The notes under the pieces were generated by a model. That model was not told the DNA's origin and made no database searches. It worked only from the letters and a program-made list of their open reading frames with translations. From an uncultured Negativibacillus sp. (lineage in GTDB: Bacteria > Bacillota > Clostridia > Oscillospirales > Ruminococcaceae), in NCBI RefSeq assembly GCF_944388365.1, contig NZ_CALXIN010000013.1:1-38188 (forward strand): a stretch of 38,188 nucleotides of DNA. The letters are read 5' to 3'. Both the position numbers and the translations under genes were made by a program. Positions 1-8,216 of the stretch are shown in pieces (positions within the stretch are counted from its first letter, which is position 1; every line of letters begins with the position of its first letter).

Positions 1-73
1 TCCTTAGCTCAGTCGGTAGAGCATGCGGCTGTTAACCGCAGGGTCGTCTGTTCGAGCCAGACAGGGGGAGCCA
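1..73 (+). tRNA. tRNA-Asn(GTT), 5'-truncated by the window edge
   Basis: The D stem (GCTC/GAGC), the anticodon stem TGCGG/CCGCA around the seven-base loop CTGTTAA, the T stem with TTCGAGC and an encoded CCA end are all present. The anticodon is GTT, which reads asparagine codons. The 3' acceptor strand AGGGGGA pairs with only four bases at the window start, so about three 5' nucleotides lie outside the window. A terminator follows immediately. Confidence 0.93.
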
Positions 74-74
74 A

Positions 75-107
75 AAAGCCTTCATCCAAATGGATGAAGG
101 CTTTTTT
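75..107 (+). terminator. Intrinsic terminator after tRNA-Asn
   Basis: A 13-bp stem AAAGCCTTCATCC / GGATGAAGGCTTT around the loop AAAT is followed by a T run, directly behind the tRNA CCA end. No promoter is visible between it and the next gene at 137, so that gene may depend on read-through. Confidence 0.85.
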
Positions 108-136
108 CATATCTTGTTACGGGAGGAAAGCTCAGG

Positions 137-781
137 ATGGCGAAAAAAGTCTTAATCGGAACAACTAATCCGTCTAAAATGCGGCGTTTTCGGGATTTGC
201 TGAAAGAATATTCCGTTGAGTTTTATACTCTGCAGGATCTTGGTATTATAGATGAACCGGAAGAAACCGGTACGACACCGGAGGAAAATGCAATTTTAAA
301 GGCAAAATTTTATGGCAAATATTTTGATCGGGTGATTTGCAATGATTCGGGACTTTATTTTGATGAGCTGCCACTAAACGATCCTCGACAGCCTGGACTG
401 CATGTCCGTACACCCCAGGGAACTCGTCTGGATGACGAACAGATGATTTCTTATTACGCTTCTCTTGTCCATGAACTGGGTGGAAGGGTATTGGCTTATT
501 ATCTGGATGGAATTGCAGTTTATTGCGGCGGAAAAATTACCTCTATGATGGAAAATAGTGACGCAACAAGAGCCAGTGCATTTTATATGGTGGATTCTCC
601 TTCTCCAAATCGTCACCCGGGATGGCCATTGGATTCCATTTCCCTCAATCGCCGTACGATGACCTATTTCGTGGAGCAAAAAGAGAATGAAACGAATACA
701 ACGCAGGAACAAATTATCCTCGGAGAATATCGCAAACGCCTGATTGCTTTTCTGGCAAAGGCTTTGGATTTGGAAAAATAG
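137..781 (+). CDS. Divergent Ham1/RdgB-like non-canonical purine NTP pyrophosphatase
   Basis: A 214-residue protein resembling the XTP/dITP pyrophosphatase family, which removes deaminated purine nucleotides (ITP, XTP) from the pool. The N-terminal nucleotide-binding segment GTTNPSKMRRF (residues 8-18) and the NDSGLYF segment (about residues 76-82) match the family ATxNxxKxxE and DDSGLxV motifs. The usual FGYDP and SHR motifs are not clear (HPGWPLDSISL appears instead), so substrate specificity is uncertain. The start is set by GGGAGG about ten bases upstream. The gene lies between a tRNA terminator and a bidirectional terminator. It could act on a different nucleotide, or be a paralogue of a housekeeping RdgB encoded elsewhere. 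Confidence 0.72.
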   Translation: MAKKVLIGTTNPSKMRRFRDLLKEYSVEFYTLQDLGIIDEPEETGTTPEENAILKAKFYGKYFDRVICNDSGLYFDELPLNDPRQPGLHVRTPQGTRLDDEQMISYYASLVHELGGRVLAYYLDGIAVYCGGKITSMMENSDATRASAFYMVDSPSPNRHPGWPLDSISLNRRTMTYFVEQKENETNTTQEQIILGEYRKRLIAFLAKALDLEK

Positions 782-787
782 TTAGAT

Positions 788-828
788 AAAAATAATCCCA
801 CCGGCAAAAAGACGGTGGGATTATTTTT
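788..828. terminator. Bidirectional terminator between convergent genes
   Basis: Stem AAATAATCCCACCG / CGGTGGGATTATTT with A runs before and T runs after, so it can serve the Ham1-like gene on the plus strand and the DUF1904 gene on the minus strand. Confidence 0.88.
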
Positions 829-835
829 ATCTGGC

Positions 836-1153
836 TTATTCAAATTCGTAATAGTCTTTTTTCTCGAAGACATGGAAGGAAATCTGTACCAGAGGATAGC
901 CTTTGTCTAAAAACGGCTTGGACAGTGCTTGCGCAAGCGCATCCTGGACCTCCTGTGGACGGCTGTACCACCAGATTTGCAGGATTGGATATTGTTCTGT
1001 GGGTCCGTCTTTGACAAAAAACAGGGAAGGGCACAGCTCCAGTGTGACCCAATCCTCAGGACACTCAACCAGACGGGAAACAGTTTCGATGATCTGTGGT
1101 GCAAGCTGCTGTAATTTGTCCTCACGGACACCTTTGACGATGATTTGTGGCAT
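836..1153 (-). CDS. DUF1904 family protein (tautomerase-like small protein)
   Basis: A 105-residue protein starting MPQIIVKGV with the segments ECPEDWVTLEL and ILQIWWYSR, which I recognise as typical of DUF1904. That family resembles the 4-oxalocrotonate tautomerase superfamily in size and beta-alpha-beta pattern, but its reaction is unknown. The family often begins Met-Pro, as here, and Pro2 would be the catalytic base if the tautomerase relationship is functional. A strong GAAAGGAG lies about eight bases before the ATG. It is the last gene of the leftward run, 28 bp after the Nif3-like gene and just before a terminator, so it is probably cotranscribed with trmK and the Nif3-like gene. Confidence 0.75.
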   Translation of the reverse strand: MPQIIVKGVREDKLQQLAPQIIETVSRLVECPEDWVTLELCPSLFFVKDGPTEQYPILQIWWYSRPQEVQDALAQALSKPFLDKGYPLVQISFHVFEKKDYYEFE

Positions 1154-1181
1154 AAAAAGCTCCTTTCAAAATCAAATAGCG

Positions 1182-1949
1182 TTAAATGGCTTGAATATTG
1201 CTGTGATGACAGGTGAAAAAGCGGACATCCTGAATCTGCTCGGATAAAATTTGACGCAGCGGTTCAATCACAATGTCCTCGGTGTCAAAATGGCCGGCGT
1301 CTAATAAGGTGATTCCAGCTTCTGCCGCCTGCAAGAACTCATGATGCTTAACCTCCGAGGTCAGCAGGGCATCGGCTCCCTGTGCGATCGCTGTATCCAG
1401 ACAATCAGCGCCGGAACCGGAACAGAGCGCTACCGTTTGAATCGGTCTGCCTCCGTCTACAAATTTGACACTGACGGCATTCAGAGCGGCTTTCACCGTC
1501 TTTGCAAAGGAAACCGCATCTGTCGGTGCAGATAACTTTCCGATGCGTCCCAGCCATGCTTCCTGGGCTGGATCAACCATTTCCAATCCTCGGCAATCTT
1601 GCAGACCGATCGCAGCGGCAAGTACATCGTTGACACCGCCGGCAGCGATGTCCAGATTGGTATGTGCGCTGATAACGGCAATATCATGGCGCACCAGCTG
1701 GTATACGAGGTCATTTTCGGTGACATGTTTCAGTGGATGAAAGATGATGGGGTGATGGGTAATAATCAGCTGTGCGCCGCACTGGACGGCCTGTGCGATG
1801 ACCTGGGAGGTGCAGTCGAGCGCTAACAGTGCACACTCGACGGTGCGATGGCTGTCGCCGACCAGAATGCCGGTGTTGTCAAAATCCATGCTCAGTGAAA
1901 ATGGTGCCAGCTGGTTGATGACAGAATAAATTTCTGCGACGGTGGACAT
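1182..1949 (-). CDS. Nif3-like dinuclear metal centre hexameric protein (YqfO/YbgI family)
   Basis: A 255-residue Nif3 family protein. Members form hexameric rings with a two-metal site per subunit; some are annotated GTP cyclohydrolase I type 2, but the physiological role is unsettled. Family motifs are visible: MDFDNTGILVGD near residue 22, ITHHPIIFHPL near residue 63 (metal-binding His pair), and GHFDTED near the C-terminus, which supplies further ligands. The length matches the short form without the extra PII-like domain of Bacillus YqfO. ATAAGGAGG precedes the ATG. It sits 15 bp downstream of trmK, a neighbour pairing common in Firmicutes. Confidence 0.92.
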   Translation of the reverse strand: MSTVAEIYSVINQLAPFSLSMDFDNTGILVGDSHRTVECALLALDCTSQVIAQAVQCGAQLIITHHPIIFHPLKHVTENDLVYQLVRHDIAVISAHTNLDIAAGGVNDVLAAAIGLQDCRGLEMVDPAQEAWLGRIGKLSAPTDAVSFAKTVKAALNAVSVKFVDGGRPIQTVALCSGSGADCLDTAIAQGADALLTSEVKHHEFLQAAEAGITLLDAGHFDTEDIVIEPLRQILSEQIQDVRFFTCHHSNIQAI

Positions 1950-1964
1950 GAGATTTTCTCCTCC

Positions 1965-2669
1965 TTATGTTGAAGATGATGGTGTGGAAAGCTCGGCAAT
2001 CTGCTGTGAAATATCCAGCAGTTCCTGCGCTTCCTCCGGTTTTCCACGGTGGAAAAGTCCGTCGGCAGTTTCTTTTAAAAAACCGGCGGTCCGCTGTAGT
2101 TTTTCACAAGCTTCCGGTGTGTGGCAGTGGATAAGTAATCCGCAGTAGCTCTCCAAGGGAGAAAGCTGATGAATTACGCCGGCGTATTCCGCCACCATGA
2201 CGGTGTAGACATACCGACCGGAGCGAACCGCTTCCTCTCTGAGCAGAGCAAAGCCGTTTTCTGCCAGAAAACGGCGCAGAATAAATTCGCGGGATTGCGG
2301 CTGTAAGATTAGACGGATGGAAGGATTTTTGAGAAACGGCGCCTTTTGCAGAATCCCTGCGATGACCTCACCACCCATTCCGGCGATGGTGATGTCGGTC
2401 AATCCATACTGTTCCAGCCCCTGTAATCCATCGGTCAATACGGTTTGAATTTGGGATGACAATCCTGCCTGTTCGATGTTGCGCTGTGCGGACTGAAGCG
2501 GGCCGGCGCTGATGTCGCAGGCATAGCCACGGACAGCGCCGCGGCGGATCAATTCGATGGCAAGATAGCCGTGGTCACAGCCGATGTCGGCGAAGATAGC
2601 ATCGGGACGCACAAAAGAAGCTGTTTTTTCCAGACGTGGGTCCAGTTTTGCTGTGCGCTTCTGGCTCAG
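1965..2669 (-). CDS. trmK: tRNA (adenine(22)-N1)-methyltransferase TrmK
   Basis: An S-adenosylmethionine-dependent enzyme that methylates N1 of adenine 22 in the tRNA D arm. The SAM-binding motif ADIGCDHGYLAIEL near residue 27 and the catalytic-region segment ITIAGMGGEVI near residue 92 are characteristic. The frame opens with a GTG at 2687, but AGGAGG lies inside that extension (2676-2681) and is spaced seven bases from a CTG at 2669. Initiation at that CTG gives an N-terminus (SQKRTAKLDPRL) like known TrmK proteins, about 234 residues. It lies 34 bp after xth and 15 bp before the Nif3-like gene, in an apparent operon. Confidence 0.9.
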   Translation of the reverse strand: MSQKRTAKLDPRLEKTASFVRPDAIFADIGCDHGYLAIELIRRGAVRGYACDISAGPLQSAQRNIEQAGLSSQIQTVLTDGLQGLEQYGLTDITIAGMGGEVIAGILQKAPFLKNPSIRLILQPQSREFILRRFLAENGFALLREEAVRSGRYVYTVMVAEYAGVIHQLSPLESYCGLLIHCHTPEACEKLQRTAGFLKETADGLFHRGKPEEAQELLDISQQIAELSTPSSST

Positions 2670-2703
2670 AAAAATTCCTCCTGTCACTTTTATTTGGGAT
2701 CAA

Positions 2704-3459
2704 TTACAGAGTAATTTCCAGTCCGACCGGACAGTGATCGCTTCCGAAAATATCGGTGTAGATCATCGTGTCGGTGACCTTTTCCATCAGACGGTTGGAC
2801 ACCAGAAAATAGTCGATGCGCCACCCTGCATTCTTTTCGCGGGCTTTGAAGCGATAGCTCCACCACGAGTAGATGTCGGTTGCATCAGGATTTTTGGCGC
2901 GGAAGGTGTCGGTAAATCCGCTTGCCAGCAGTTCGGTCATCTTCTGACGCTCCTCGTTGGTAAATCCGGCATTTTTGCGGTTGGTTTTGGGGTTTTTCAG
3001 GTCGATTTCCTGATGTGCGACGTTCATATCTCCGCAGATAATCACCGGCTTTTTCTGATCCAGCGCACAGACATACGCGCGGAAGTCGTCCTCCCACTTC
3101 ATGCGGTAGTCCAAGCGGGCAAGCTCGTTCTGGGAGTTTGGAGTGTAGACGGTAACCAGATAAAAGTTTTCATATTCCAGGGTGATCACACGGCCCTCGT
3201 GGTCGTGCTCGTCGATGCCCAGACCATAGGAAACGGTCAGCGGCTCCTTTTTTGTAAAGACAGCAACGCCGGAATATCCTTTTTTCTCGGCGCTGTTCCA
3301 GTATTGCAGATAGCCTTCGGTGGGAATGTGCGCCTGATCAGGCTGCATTTTTGTTTCGCCCAGGCAGAAAATGTCGGCGTCCTGTGCAGCAAAAAAGTCA
3401 AAAAATCCTTTTCCCACACAGGCGCGCAGTCCGTTGACGTTCCAGGAAATCAGTTTCAT
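2704..3459 (-). CDS. xth: Exodeoxyribonuclease III / AP endonuclease
   Basis: A 251-residue exonuclease III family enzyme (EEP fold), which cleaves DNA 5' of abasic sites and trims 3' ends during base excision repair. The signatures are SWNVNGLRA (residues 5-13, metal-binding Asn), LGETKMQ near residue 34 (metal-binding Glu), ICGDMNVAH near residue 140 (catalytic Asp and Asn) and [12 protein letters not shown] at the C-terminus (catalytic Asp-His). The length is normal for the family. The start follows GAAAGGAG. It is followed closely by trmK; the 110 bp upstream of it toward the MATE gene show no hairpin, so it may belong to the same transcript. Confidence 0.96.
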   Translation of the reverse strand: MKLISWNVNGLRACVGKGFFDFFAAQDADIFCLGETKMQPDQAHIPTEGYLQYWNSAEKKGYSGVAVFTKKEPLTVSYGLGIDEHDHEGRVITLEYENFYLVTVYTPNSQNELARLDYRMKWEDDFRAYVCALDQKKPVIICGDMNVAHQEIDLKNPKTNRKNAGFTNEERQKMTELLASGFTDTFRAKNPDATDIYSWWSYRFKAREKNAGWRIDYFLVSNRLMEKVTDTMIYTDIFGSDHCPVGLEITL

Positions 3460-3569
3460 CGTAGAGTCTCCTTTCGGCGGCGGATGCCATTGAAATCTAA
3501 AAGTTCTTGTTTTGTTTGCAATTTGAAGGAAGAAGATGGCTTACCACGATCGTTTCAACATCAGAGCGG

Positions 3570-4928
3570 TTATTTGTCTTCTCCAAAGCGGGCAGCAAAC
3601 AACCGTCTCAGCAGCCAGCAGCTCAAGCAGAGGGTCAGCAGCTCGGACAGCGGCACAGTGGCCCAGATGCCTCCCAATCCGAAGAAACTGCTTAAACATA
3701 ACAGCACCGGCACCAGAAACAGCAGACCACGTCCCAGCGAAATCAGTGTTGCCTCGCGGGAAGCCTCCAGTGACTGATGGAAGGTGGCACTGATGATGTT
3801 GAGACCCATCGGCAGGTAGGCAATAAAGTAGATACGGATGGCGTAATTTGCCACTGCAATGACGTCGGGAGTCGGCTCGGTAAAGATGGCGACCAGTGTC
3901 TGCGGGAAAAATTCACCGATTAAAACGAAGGCCAGCGAGGACAGCAGCACCGTCCATACGCCCAGCCGGAAAAACTGCCGTACACGCGAGTAGTTGCCGG
4001 CACCGGCATTGATACTGCACAGCGGCTGCAAAGTGGCACTGGCGCCGTTGTATACCGCCAAAAACAGGTAAGCGACATTGGAGATGATGCTGTAACAGGT
4101 AACTGCGGCGACGCCGCCTTTGCGCATTAGGAAGATGTTGAACAGCAGGATAATCAAACCGGAGGAACACTCGGCAATCAGGCTGGAGATTCCGTTTTGC
4201 ATGATGCGCTTTAAGCGGGAAAACAGATGCAGCTGGTCAAAGCGAAATTTGAGCTGACAATCCGGCTTTAAAAAATGGGTCAGCATAATCAGAATGCTGA
4301 TAAATCCCGAAAAGGCGGTGGCGCCTGCGGCGCCTGCCATTCCCCAGTCAAACAGAAAGATGCAGACATAATCCAGAATGATATTTAAAATACAGCTGAC
4401 GATACCTGCCACCATGACGCGCTGAGGATCGCGGTCGTTGCGCACAAAGACGCCCAGAAAGTTGTTGACAACAAAGAGGATGGCACCGCCGTTTAAAATG
4501 CGCAGATAATCTCCGACAAGCTCGATGATGCTGTCATCTGCGCCGCCCAGATAGGCGATTGGCCGCCAGAATACTCCGCCCAGAATACCCAGAATCAGGG
4601 AAACGGTGCAGGTAAACACGACGGCAGCGGTGAAGTAGCGGTTGGCTTCCTCGTGGTCGCCCTGACCACGGCAGATGGAAAGGGCGGTTGCACCGCCCAT
4701 GCCCATCATCTGAGCAAAACCGATCTCCAGCGAGTAACAGGGCAGCGTGATGTTCAGCGCTGCCAATCCCTGGCTGCCGACACCTCTTCCGATGAAGATG
4801 GTGTCGAACAGGACGTAGACTGCCAGCATCAGGGAGGAGATCAGGTTGCTTTTAAAATATTGGAAAAACAGTCCTTTGACCGGCTGAGTCAGCAGGACAG
4901 CAGAAGAAGGCTGATTTGGTTCGCTCAT
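3570..4928 (-). CDS. MATE family multidrug/toxin efflux transporter
   Basis: A 452-residue integral membrane protein with about twelve hydrophobic segments in the two-lobed MATE pattern. The N-lobe segments DTIFIGRGVGSQGLAALNI and the GMGGATALSICRGQG loop after TM2 are typical. MATE proteins export cationic drugs and metabolites using Na+ or H+ gradients; the substrate cannot be read from sequence. The start codon overlaps the stop of the upstream transglutaminase-like gene (TAATG), indicating translational coupling. It is a paralogue of the MATE gene at 10402-11781, but the two are clearly divergent. Confidence 0.93.
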   Translation of the reverse strand: MSEPNQPSSAVLLTQPVKGLFFQYFKSNLISSLMLAVYVLFDTIFIGRGVGSQGLAALNITLPCYSLEIGFAQMMGMGGATALSICRGQGDHEEANRYFTAAVVFTCTVSLILGILGGVFWRPIAYLGGADDSIIELVGDYLRILNGGAILFVVNNFLGVFVRNDRDPQRVMVAGIVSCILNIILDYVCIFLFDWGMAGAAGATAFSGFISILIMLTHFLKPDCQLKFRFDQLHLFSRLKRIMQNGISSLIAECSSGLIILLFNIFLMRKGGVAAVTCYSIISNVAYLFLAVYNGASATLQPLCSINAGAGNYSRVRQFFRLGVWTVLLSSLAFVLIGEFFPQTLVAIFTEPTPDVIAVANYAIRIYFIAYLPMGLNIISATFHQSLEASREATLISLGRGLLFLVPVLLCLSSFFGLGGIWATVPLSELLTLCLSCWLLRRLFAARFGEDK

Positions 4929-5803
4929 TATTTCTGCTCCTGATACAGGGTGTCAGGATGCTGGTAGAGAATCACCGTCTCGGAAATCCGTTTCTGAATC
5001 CGCTGACGCAAAGCCTCTATCTCCGCAGGCTCTTTTCCCGAACGCTCCAATACAAAATCCAGATGTGCCTGTGAAAAGGCCTGTACATCCAGTCCAACAG
5101 GAGCAAAGGTCAGCCGCTCATTGCCTGCCTGGTTGCTGGTGTGGTATCCCTGTATCTGACTGCATTGCAGGAAGAACAGGTCTTTAGCATAATAGGCGGT
5201 CAGCCATTCTGGGTCGACCGGCTGGCCGTTGTAGTTATAATTTTTGCTGTAAACGATTTTTTGACGGTTGCTCAGGAGGGTGCGCATTTCCATCAGGTTT
5301 AAGATGGTCCCTTGCTCATCGGTGACATATCCGCCATAGGTTGGGTCGACCATGATCCACTTGCCCAAATCTTCTGCATATGCCTCGCAGACAACATGGT
5401 TGTCCGAATCATAAGGGGACATCGGCATCATTGTCATTGCTCTTGCACGCAGTCCCAGTCCCAGCAGACACTCAGTCAGAGAGATCGACAGGGAAAGACA
5501 GTTGATACCGTTTTCGATACCCTGGTCAAAGGAAAATTCCAGCAGCTTTTCTGCACAGGGTTCAATGTGGTTGTCGTAGTTTCCGTTGTGGAAACAGTGC
5601 TGGGTCATCCATTCCACCATGCGGATGATCTTCTGGGAGTCGGGACCGTCGCCGGCGACGTCGGTCAGATGGTATTGCAAAACCACCTTGTTAAGCTGTG
5701 AATCAAAATGATATTCGATCTGCTTTGGTTGATTGTCTGTTCTAAATACCGATGCCGACTTCAGGATACCGGCATAGACGTTGTTGTAAATATGATAGTC
5801 CAT
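4928..5803 (-). CDS. Transglutaminase-like cysteine protease-fold protein
   Basis: A 291-residue cytosolic protein with a transglutaminase-like core. Candidate catalytic residues occur in the right order: Cys in GIENGINCLSLS, His in DSDNHVVCEAY, and Asp in WIMVDPTYGGY. The frame extends upstream to 5887, but the strong AAAGGAG seven bases before the ATG at 5803, and a promoter at 5859-5887, fix the start at 5803. There is no signal peptide. Bacterial members include peptidases and amidases acting on peptides or peptidoglycan; the substrate here is unknown. It is translationally coupled to the following MATE exporter, which suggests the two may act on a related small molecule or peptide (inference). 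Confidence 0.8.
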   Translation of the reverse strand: MDYHIYNNVYAGILKSASVFRTDNQPKQIEYHFDSQLNKVVLQYHLTDVAGDGPDSQKIIRMVEWMTQHCFHNGNYDNHIEPCAEKLLEFSFDQGIENGINCLSLSISLTECLLGLGLRARAMTMMPMSPYDSDNHVVCEAYAEDLGKWIMVDPTYGGYVTDEQGTILNLMEMRTLLSNRQKIVYSKNYNYNGQPVDPEWLTAYYAKDLFFLQCSQIQGYHTSNQAGNERLTFAPVGLDVQAFSQAHLDFVLERSGKEPAEIEALRQRIQKRISETVILYQHPDTLYQEQK

Positions 5804-5858
5804 CAAAATCTCCTTTCCCGCAAAACATGATAAAAATACCGTGATGGGATACAAGGAG

Positions 5859-5887
5859 ATTATACTACAAAACAGCAGGCTTGTCAC
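5859..5887 (-). promoter_or_regulatory. SigA-type promoter of the transglutaminase-MATE operon
   Basis: On the minus strand, GTGACA (5882-5887) and TATAAT (5859-5864) are separated by exactly 17 bp, about 55 bp ahead of the ATG at 5803. Confidence 0.72.
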
Positions 5888-5932
5888 AGGGAATAGGAAA
5901 GTTGATTGAAAAAGGAAATATCTTGCGGAAGG

Positions 5933-5960
5933 TTGACTTTCCGCACAGATAGATTATCAT
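5933..5960 (+). promoter_or_regulatory. SigA-type promoter of the TVP38/TMEM64-family gene
   Basis: TTGACT (5933-5938) and TATCAT (5955-5960) are 16 bp apart, 37 bp upstream of the ATG at 5998. Confidence 0.65.
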
Positions 5961-5997
5961 AAAATCAACGGGAAGTTACACAACAGGAGGACGCAGG

Positions 5998-6678
5998 ATG
6001 AAAAAAGAGCTTCCAAATAAAAAAAGAGAATGGGTGCGGCTGATTTTGTCAGCCCTAGTGTTGTTTGCCATGGTTCCCATCACCATTTTAGCGATTCCAA
6101 AAGTGATGGCATTGACACAGCCACACACCAGAGAACTGCTGCAGCGCCAGCTGGAGTCGCTGGGAATCGGCGGCTGGGTCGCATTTCTGGGCATTCAGGT
6201 GATACAGGTGGTCGTGGCGATGATTCCTGGCGAGCCAATCGAAATTTTGGCGGGAATATTGTACGGGCCGTTGTGGGGAACGCTCACCTGTATGCTGGGT
6301 ATTTTCATCGGTTCGATCATCGTTTATCTGTTGGTGCGAAAGCTGGGCATGCCCATCGTCTCCATCTTTATTGATCCCGAAAAATTTCAGAATCTGCGCA
6401 TCTTACAGGATGAGCGGCGCTTTGAGCGGATTGCCTTTCTGTTGTTTTTCATCCCTGGAACGCCAAAGGACCTTCTGACCTGGGCGGCAGGATTGATTCA
6501 CATTCGACCGCTGCGCTTTTTCATCCTCTCCACCATTGCCCGACTTCCTTCCATTCTGACCTCGACGCTGGCAGGCACGACGCTGCTTTCCGGCGATTTC
6601 AGCACGACGGTGCTGATTTTTGTGGTCACAGGCTGTATCAGCATGGTAGGACTGTGGGCTCACAAGAAGCTCAGCTAA
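5998..6678 (+). CDS. TVP38/TMEM64 (DedA superfamily, VTT domain) membrane protein
   Basis: A 226-residue membrane protein with five or six hydrophobic segments. The VTT/SNARE-associated core is visible as IPGEPIEILAGILYGPLWG (about residues 77-95), followed by a Gly-rich helix and the RFERIAFLLFFIPGTPKDLLTW segment near residues 140-160; the paired short motifs around the re-entrant loops are typical. Bacterial DedA/TVP38 relatives are linked to lipid scrambling and membrane homeostasis; the substrate of this member is unknown. It has its own promoter, an AGGAGG ribosome site ten bases upstream, and ends at a strong hairpin. It is monocistronic. Confidence 0.9.
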   Translation: MKKELPNKKREWVRLILSALVLFAMVPITILAIPKVMALTQPHTRELLQRQLESLGIGGWVAFLGIQVIQVVVAMIPGEPIEILAGILYGPLWGTLTCMLGIFIGSIIVYLLVRKLGMPIVSIFIDPEKFQNLRILQDERRFERIAFLLFFIPGTPKDLLTWAAGLIHIRPLRFFILSTIARLPSILTSTLAGTTLLSGDFSTTVLIFVVTGCISMVGLWAHKKLS

Positions 6679-6689
6679 AAAGAGACATA

Positions 6690-6726
6690 GAAAAAAGCCT
6701 GTTTTTTTAAAAACAGGCTTTTTTCT
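6690..6726. terminator. Terminator after the TVP38 gene
   Basis: AAAAAAGCCTGTTTTT pairs with AAAAACAGGCTTTTTT, with T runs on both sides so it can work in both directions. The 200 bp between it and spoIIP hold no convincing gene; only a 17-codon frame at 6767 was seen. Confidence 0.85.
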
Positions 6727-6930
6727 AAAGTTAAGGTTTGTATGAGAGTTTGAAGATGGCTTTTCTTGGTCATCAACGTTGTCCGGACGTCGATGAAATT
6801 GGTTGGTAGAAAAAGGAGGTTTTCTAACGCACCATAAGTCACAAGTTATCTTGGTTATGATTATAGTACATAAATTACCAAATGTCCAATCGTAGTTTTG
6901 TATCATAATTTGTAAAAGGATTGATTTTTC

Positions 6931-8139
6931 CTATTCTTTCACCTTCAAACCCTCCAGATAACTGCCGATGGATTCTCCTGCCAGCTGTGCGGTATACAAA
7001 ATTTCTTCCAGTGTGTTTCCGTGGGAACCAAGTTCGATCAGAAGGGAACCGGTGGTGAGGTCCTGATTGTATTTGCGGTAGCAGAAATAGACCGGTCGGG
7101 TCAGTCCAGACCACTGGCTTTCGATGGCGTCCTGCATTCCCGCTGCAAAGCGAAAATTTTTGCTCCAGTTGGGCATTCCCATGGTGCCATCGTCACATCC
7201 GGCAATGATCATCAGCTGAGCGGCTTTCTTGCCGTCGATCTGCGTGATCGGTTTGACCAGTGTGGTGTCACGCTGGACAGCGTCTCGGTGGACATCCAAA
7301 ACCACTTTAATACTGGGGTATTGCTCCAGATAGCTTTTGATTGTTTCTGCGCTTCGCTCATAGGAGCCGTTGTAGGAGGGATAGTCATGCTGGGTTTCAT
7401 CGTGTAAAACCTCGATGCCATGGGCACGGATGGCTTCGGCAATGACCTCGCCGGCAGCGACGATGTTCTGCGTGTTGTCGGTGGTTCGCCAGGTGTGGCG
7501 GGTGTCGTAGAGGTCGGTGTCGTATGGCTCAAAACTTTCGGTTGCATGGGTGTGCATGATGAGCACCTGCGGACCGTCGTCGGTGATTTGAACAGGGTTG
7601 TCTGTATTCAGCAGCGCCATTGCCTCCTCGTCGGAGACGGAGGTGCTGTTTTTGATCAGTCCACTTCCAAAGCTCAGATAGTCGCTGTTGCCTCTGCCGG
7701 ACATGTCTTCCTCGATGATATCGCCCTGATACTCCTCAGGGATGGAATAATCTTCGGGAGGCTGGCTGCCTTCGGCTGTGACTTGCGGCTTTTCCTCGGG
7801 AATATCCGGTGCTTCCTCTGTCTCTGTCGATGGCGCAGCGTCATTGGTAGAGGGAGCCGCTGGGGCTTGTTCTGTTTGATTGGGGTCTTCCATCTCGTCG
7901 GAAAATCGTTCCTCCAGACGATCCAGCGCACGGTCAGGAACGGTGTAGAGGGCAGAAAAGACAGCTGCATCAGCTGAGAGATGATCGAGTGCAGGGAGCA
8001 GCTGGTGGGATAGTACCGCAGTGGAAATCACTCCGGGAACCGCGGCTGCAGCCAGCAATCCCCAGAGTGCATATTTTCGTACCGTGGATTTTTTTCTGTT
8101 TCTTCGATATTGTCGTCCCATCCTTCTGATAATGCTCAC
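6931..8139 (-). CDS. spoIIP: Stage II sporulation protein P (peptidoglycan hydrolase)
   Basis: A 402-residue SpoIIP. With SpoIID and SpoIIM it thins septal peptidoglycan and drives engulfment from the mother cell. A basic N-terminus precedes one membrane anchor (about residues 26-48), then an acidic low-complexity linker (about 80-140), then the catalytic domain with VLIMHTHATESF (metal-binding His and Glu), VVLDVHRDA and LLIELGSHGNTLEE. The start is a GTG; the ribosome site AAAGGAGA lies 12 bases away and a short inverted repeat ATGCTC/GAGCAT (including the start codon) lies between them, which may bring the two closer or tune initiation. It is 77 bp downstream of gpr, the same gene order as in Bacillus. 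Confidence 0.96.
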   Translation of the reverse strand: MSIIRRMGRQYRRNRKKSTVRKYALWGLLAAAAVPGVISTAVLSHQLLPALDHLSADAAVFSALYTVPDRALDRLEERFSDEMEDPNQTEQAPAAPSTNDAAPSTETEEAPDIPEEKPQVTAEGSQPPEDYSIPEEYQGDIIEEDMSGRGNSDYLSFGSGLIKNSTSVSDEEAMALLNTDNPVQITDDGPQVLIMHTHATESFEPYDTDLYDTRHTWRTTDNTQNIVAAGEVIAEAIRAHGIEVLHDETQHDYPSYNGSYERSAETIKSYLEQYPSIKVVLDVHRDAVQRDTTLVKPITQIDGKKAAQLMIIAGCDDGTMGMPNWSKNFRFAAGMQDAIESQWSGLTRPVYFCYRKYNQDLTTGSLLIELGSHGNTLEEILYTAQLAGESIGSYLEGLKVKE

Positions 8140-8216
8140 CGGCGAGCATCTCTCCTTTCCACCAAAGCTGATCCTGTAATTTCAGGATATGAGGCAGAGG
8201 AGGAAAATAGAAGGTT

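Noticed and set aside
6727..6930. A possible leader or 17-codon peptide at 6767
   Set aside because: No good ribosome site, promoter or conserved structure was seen.
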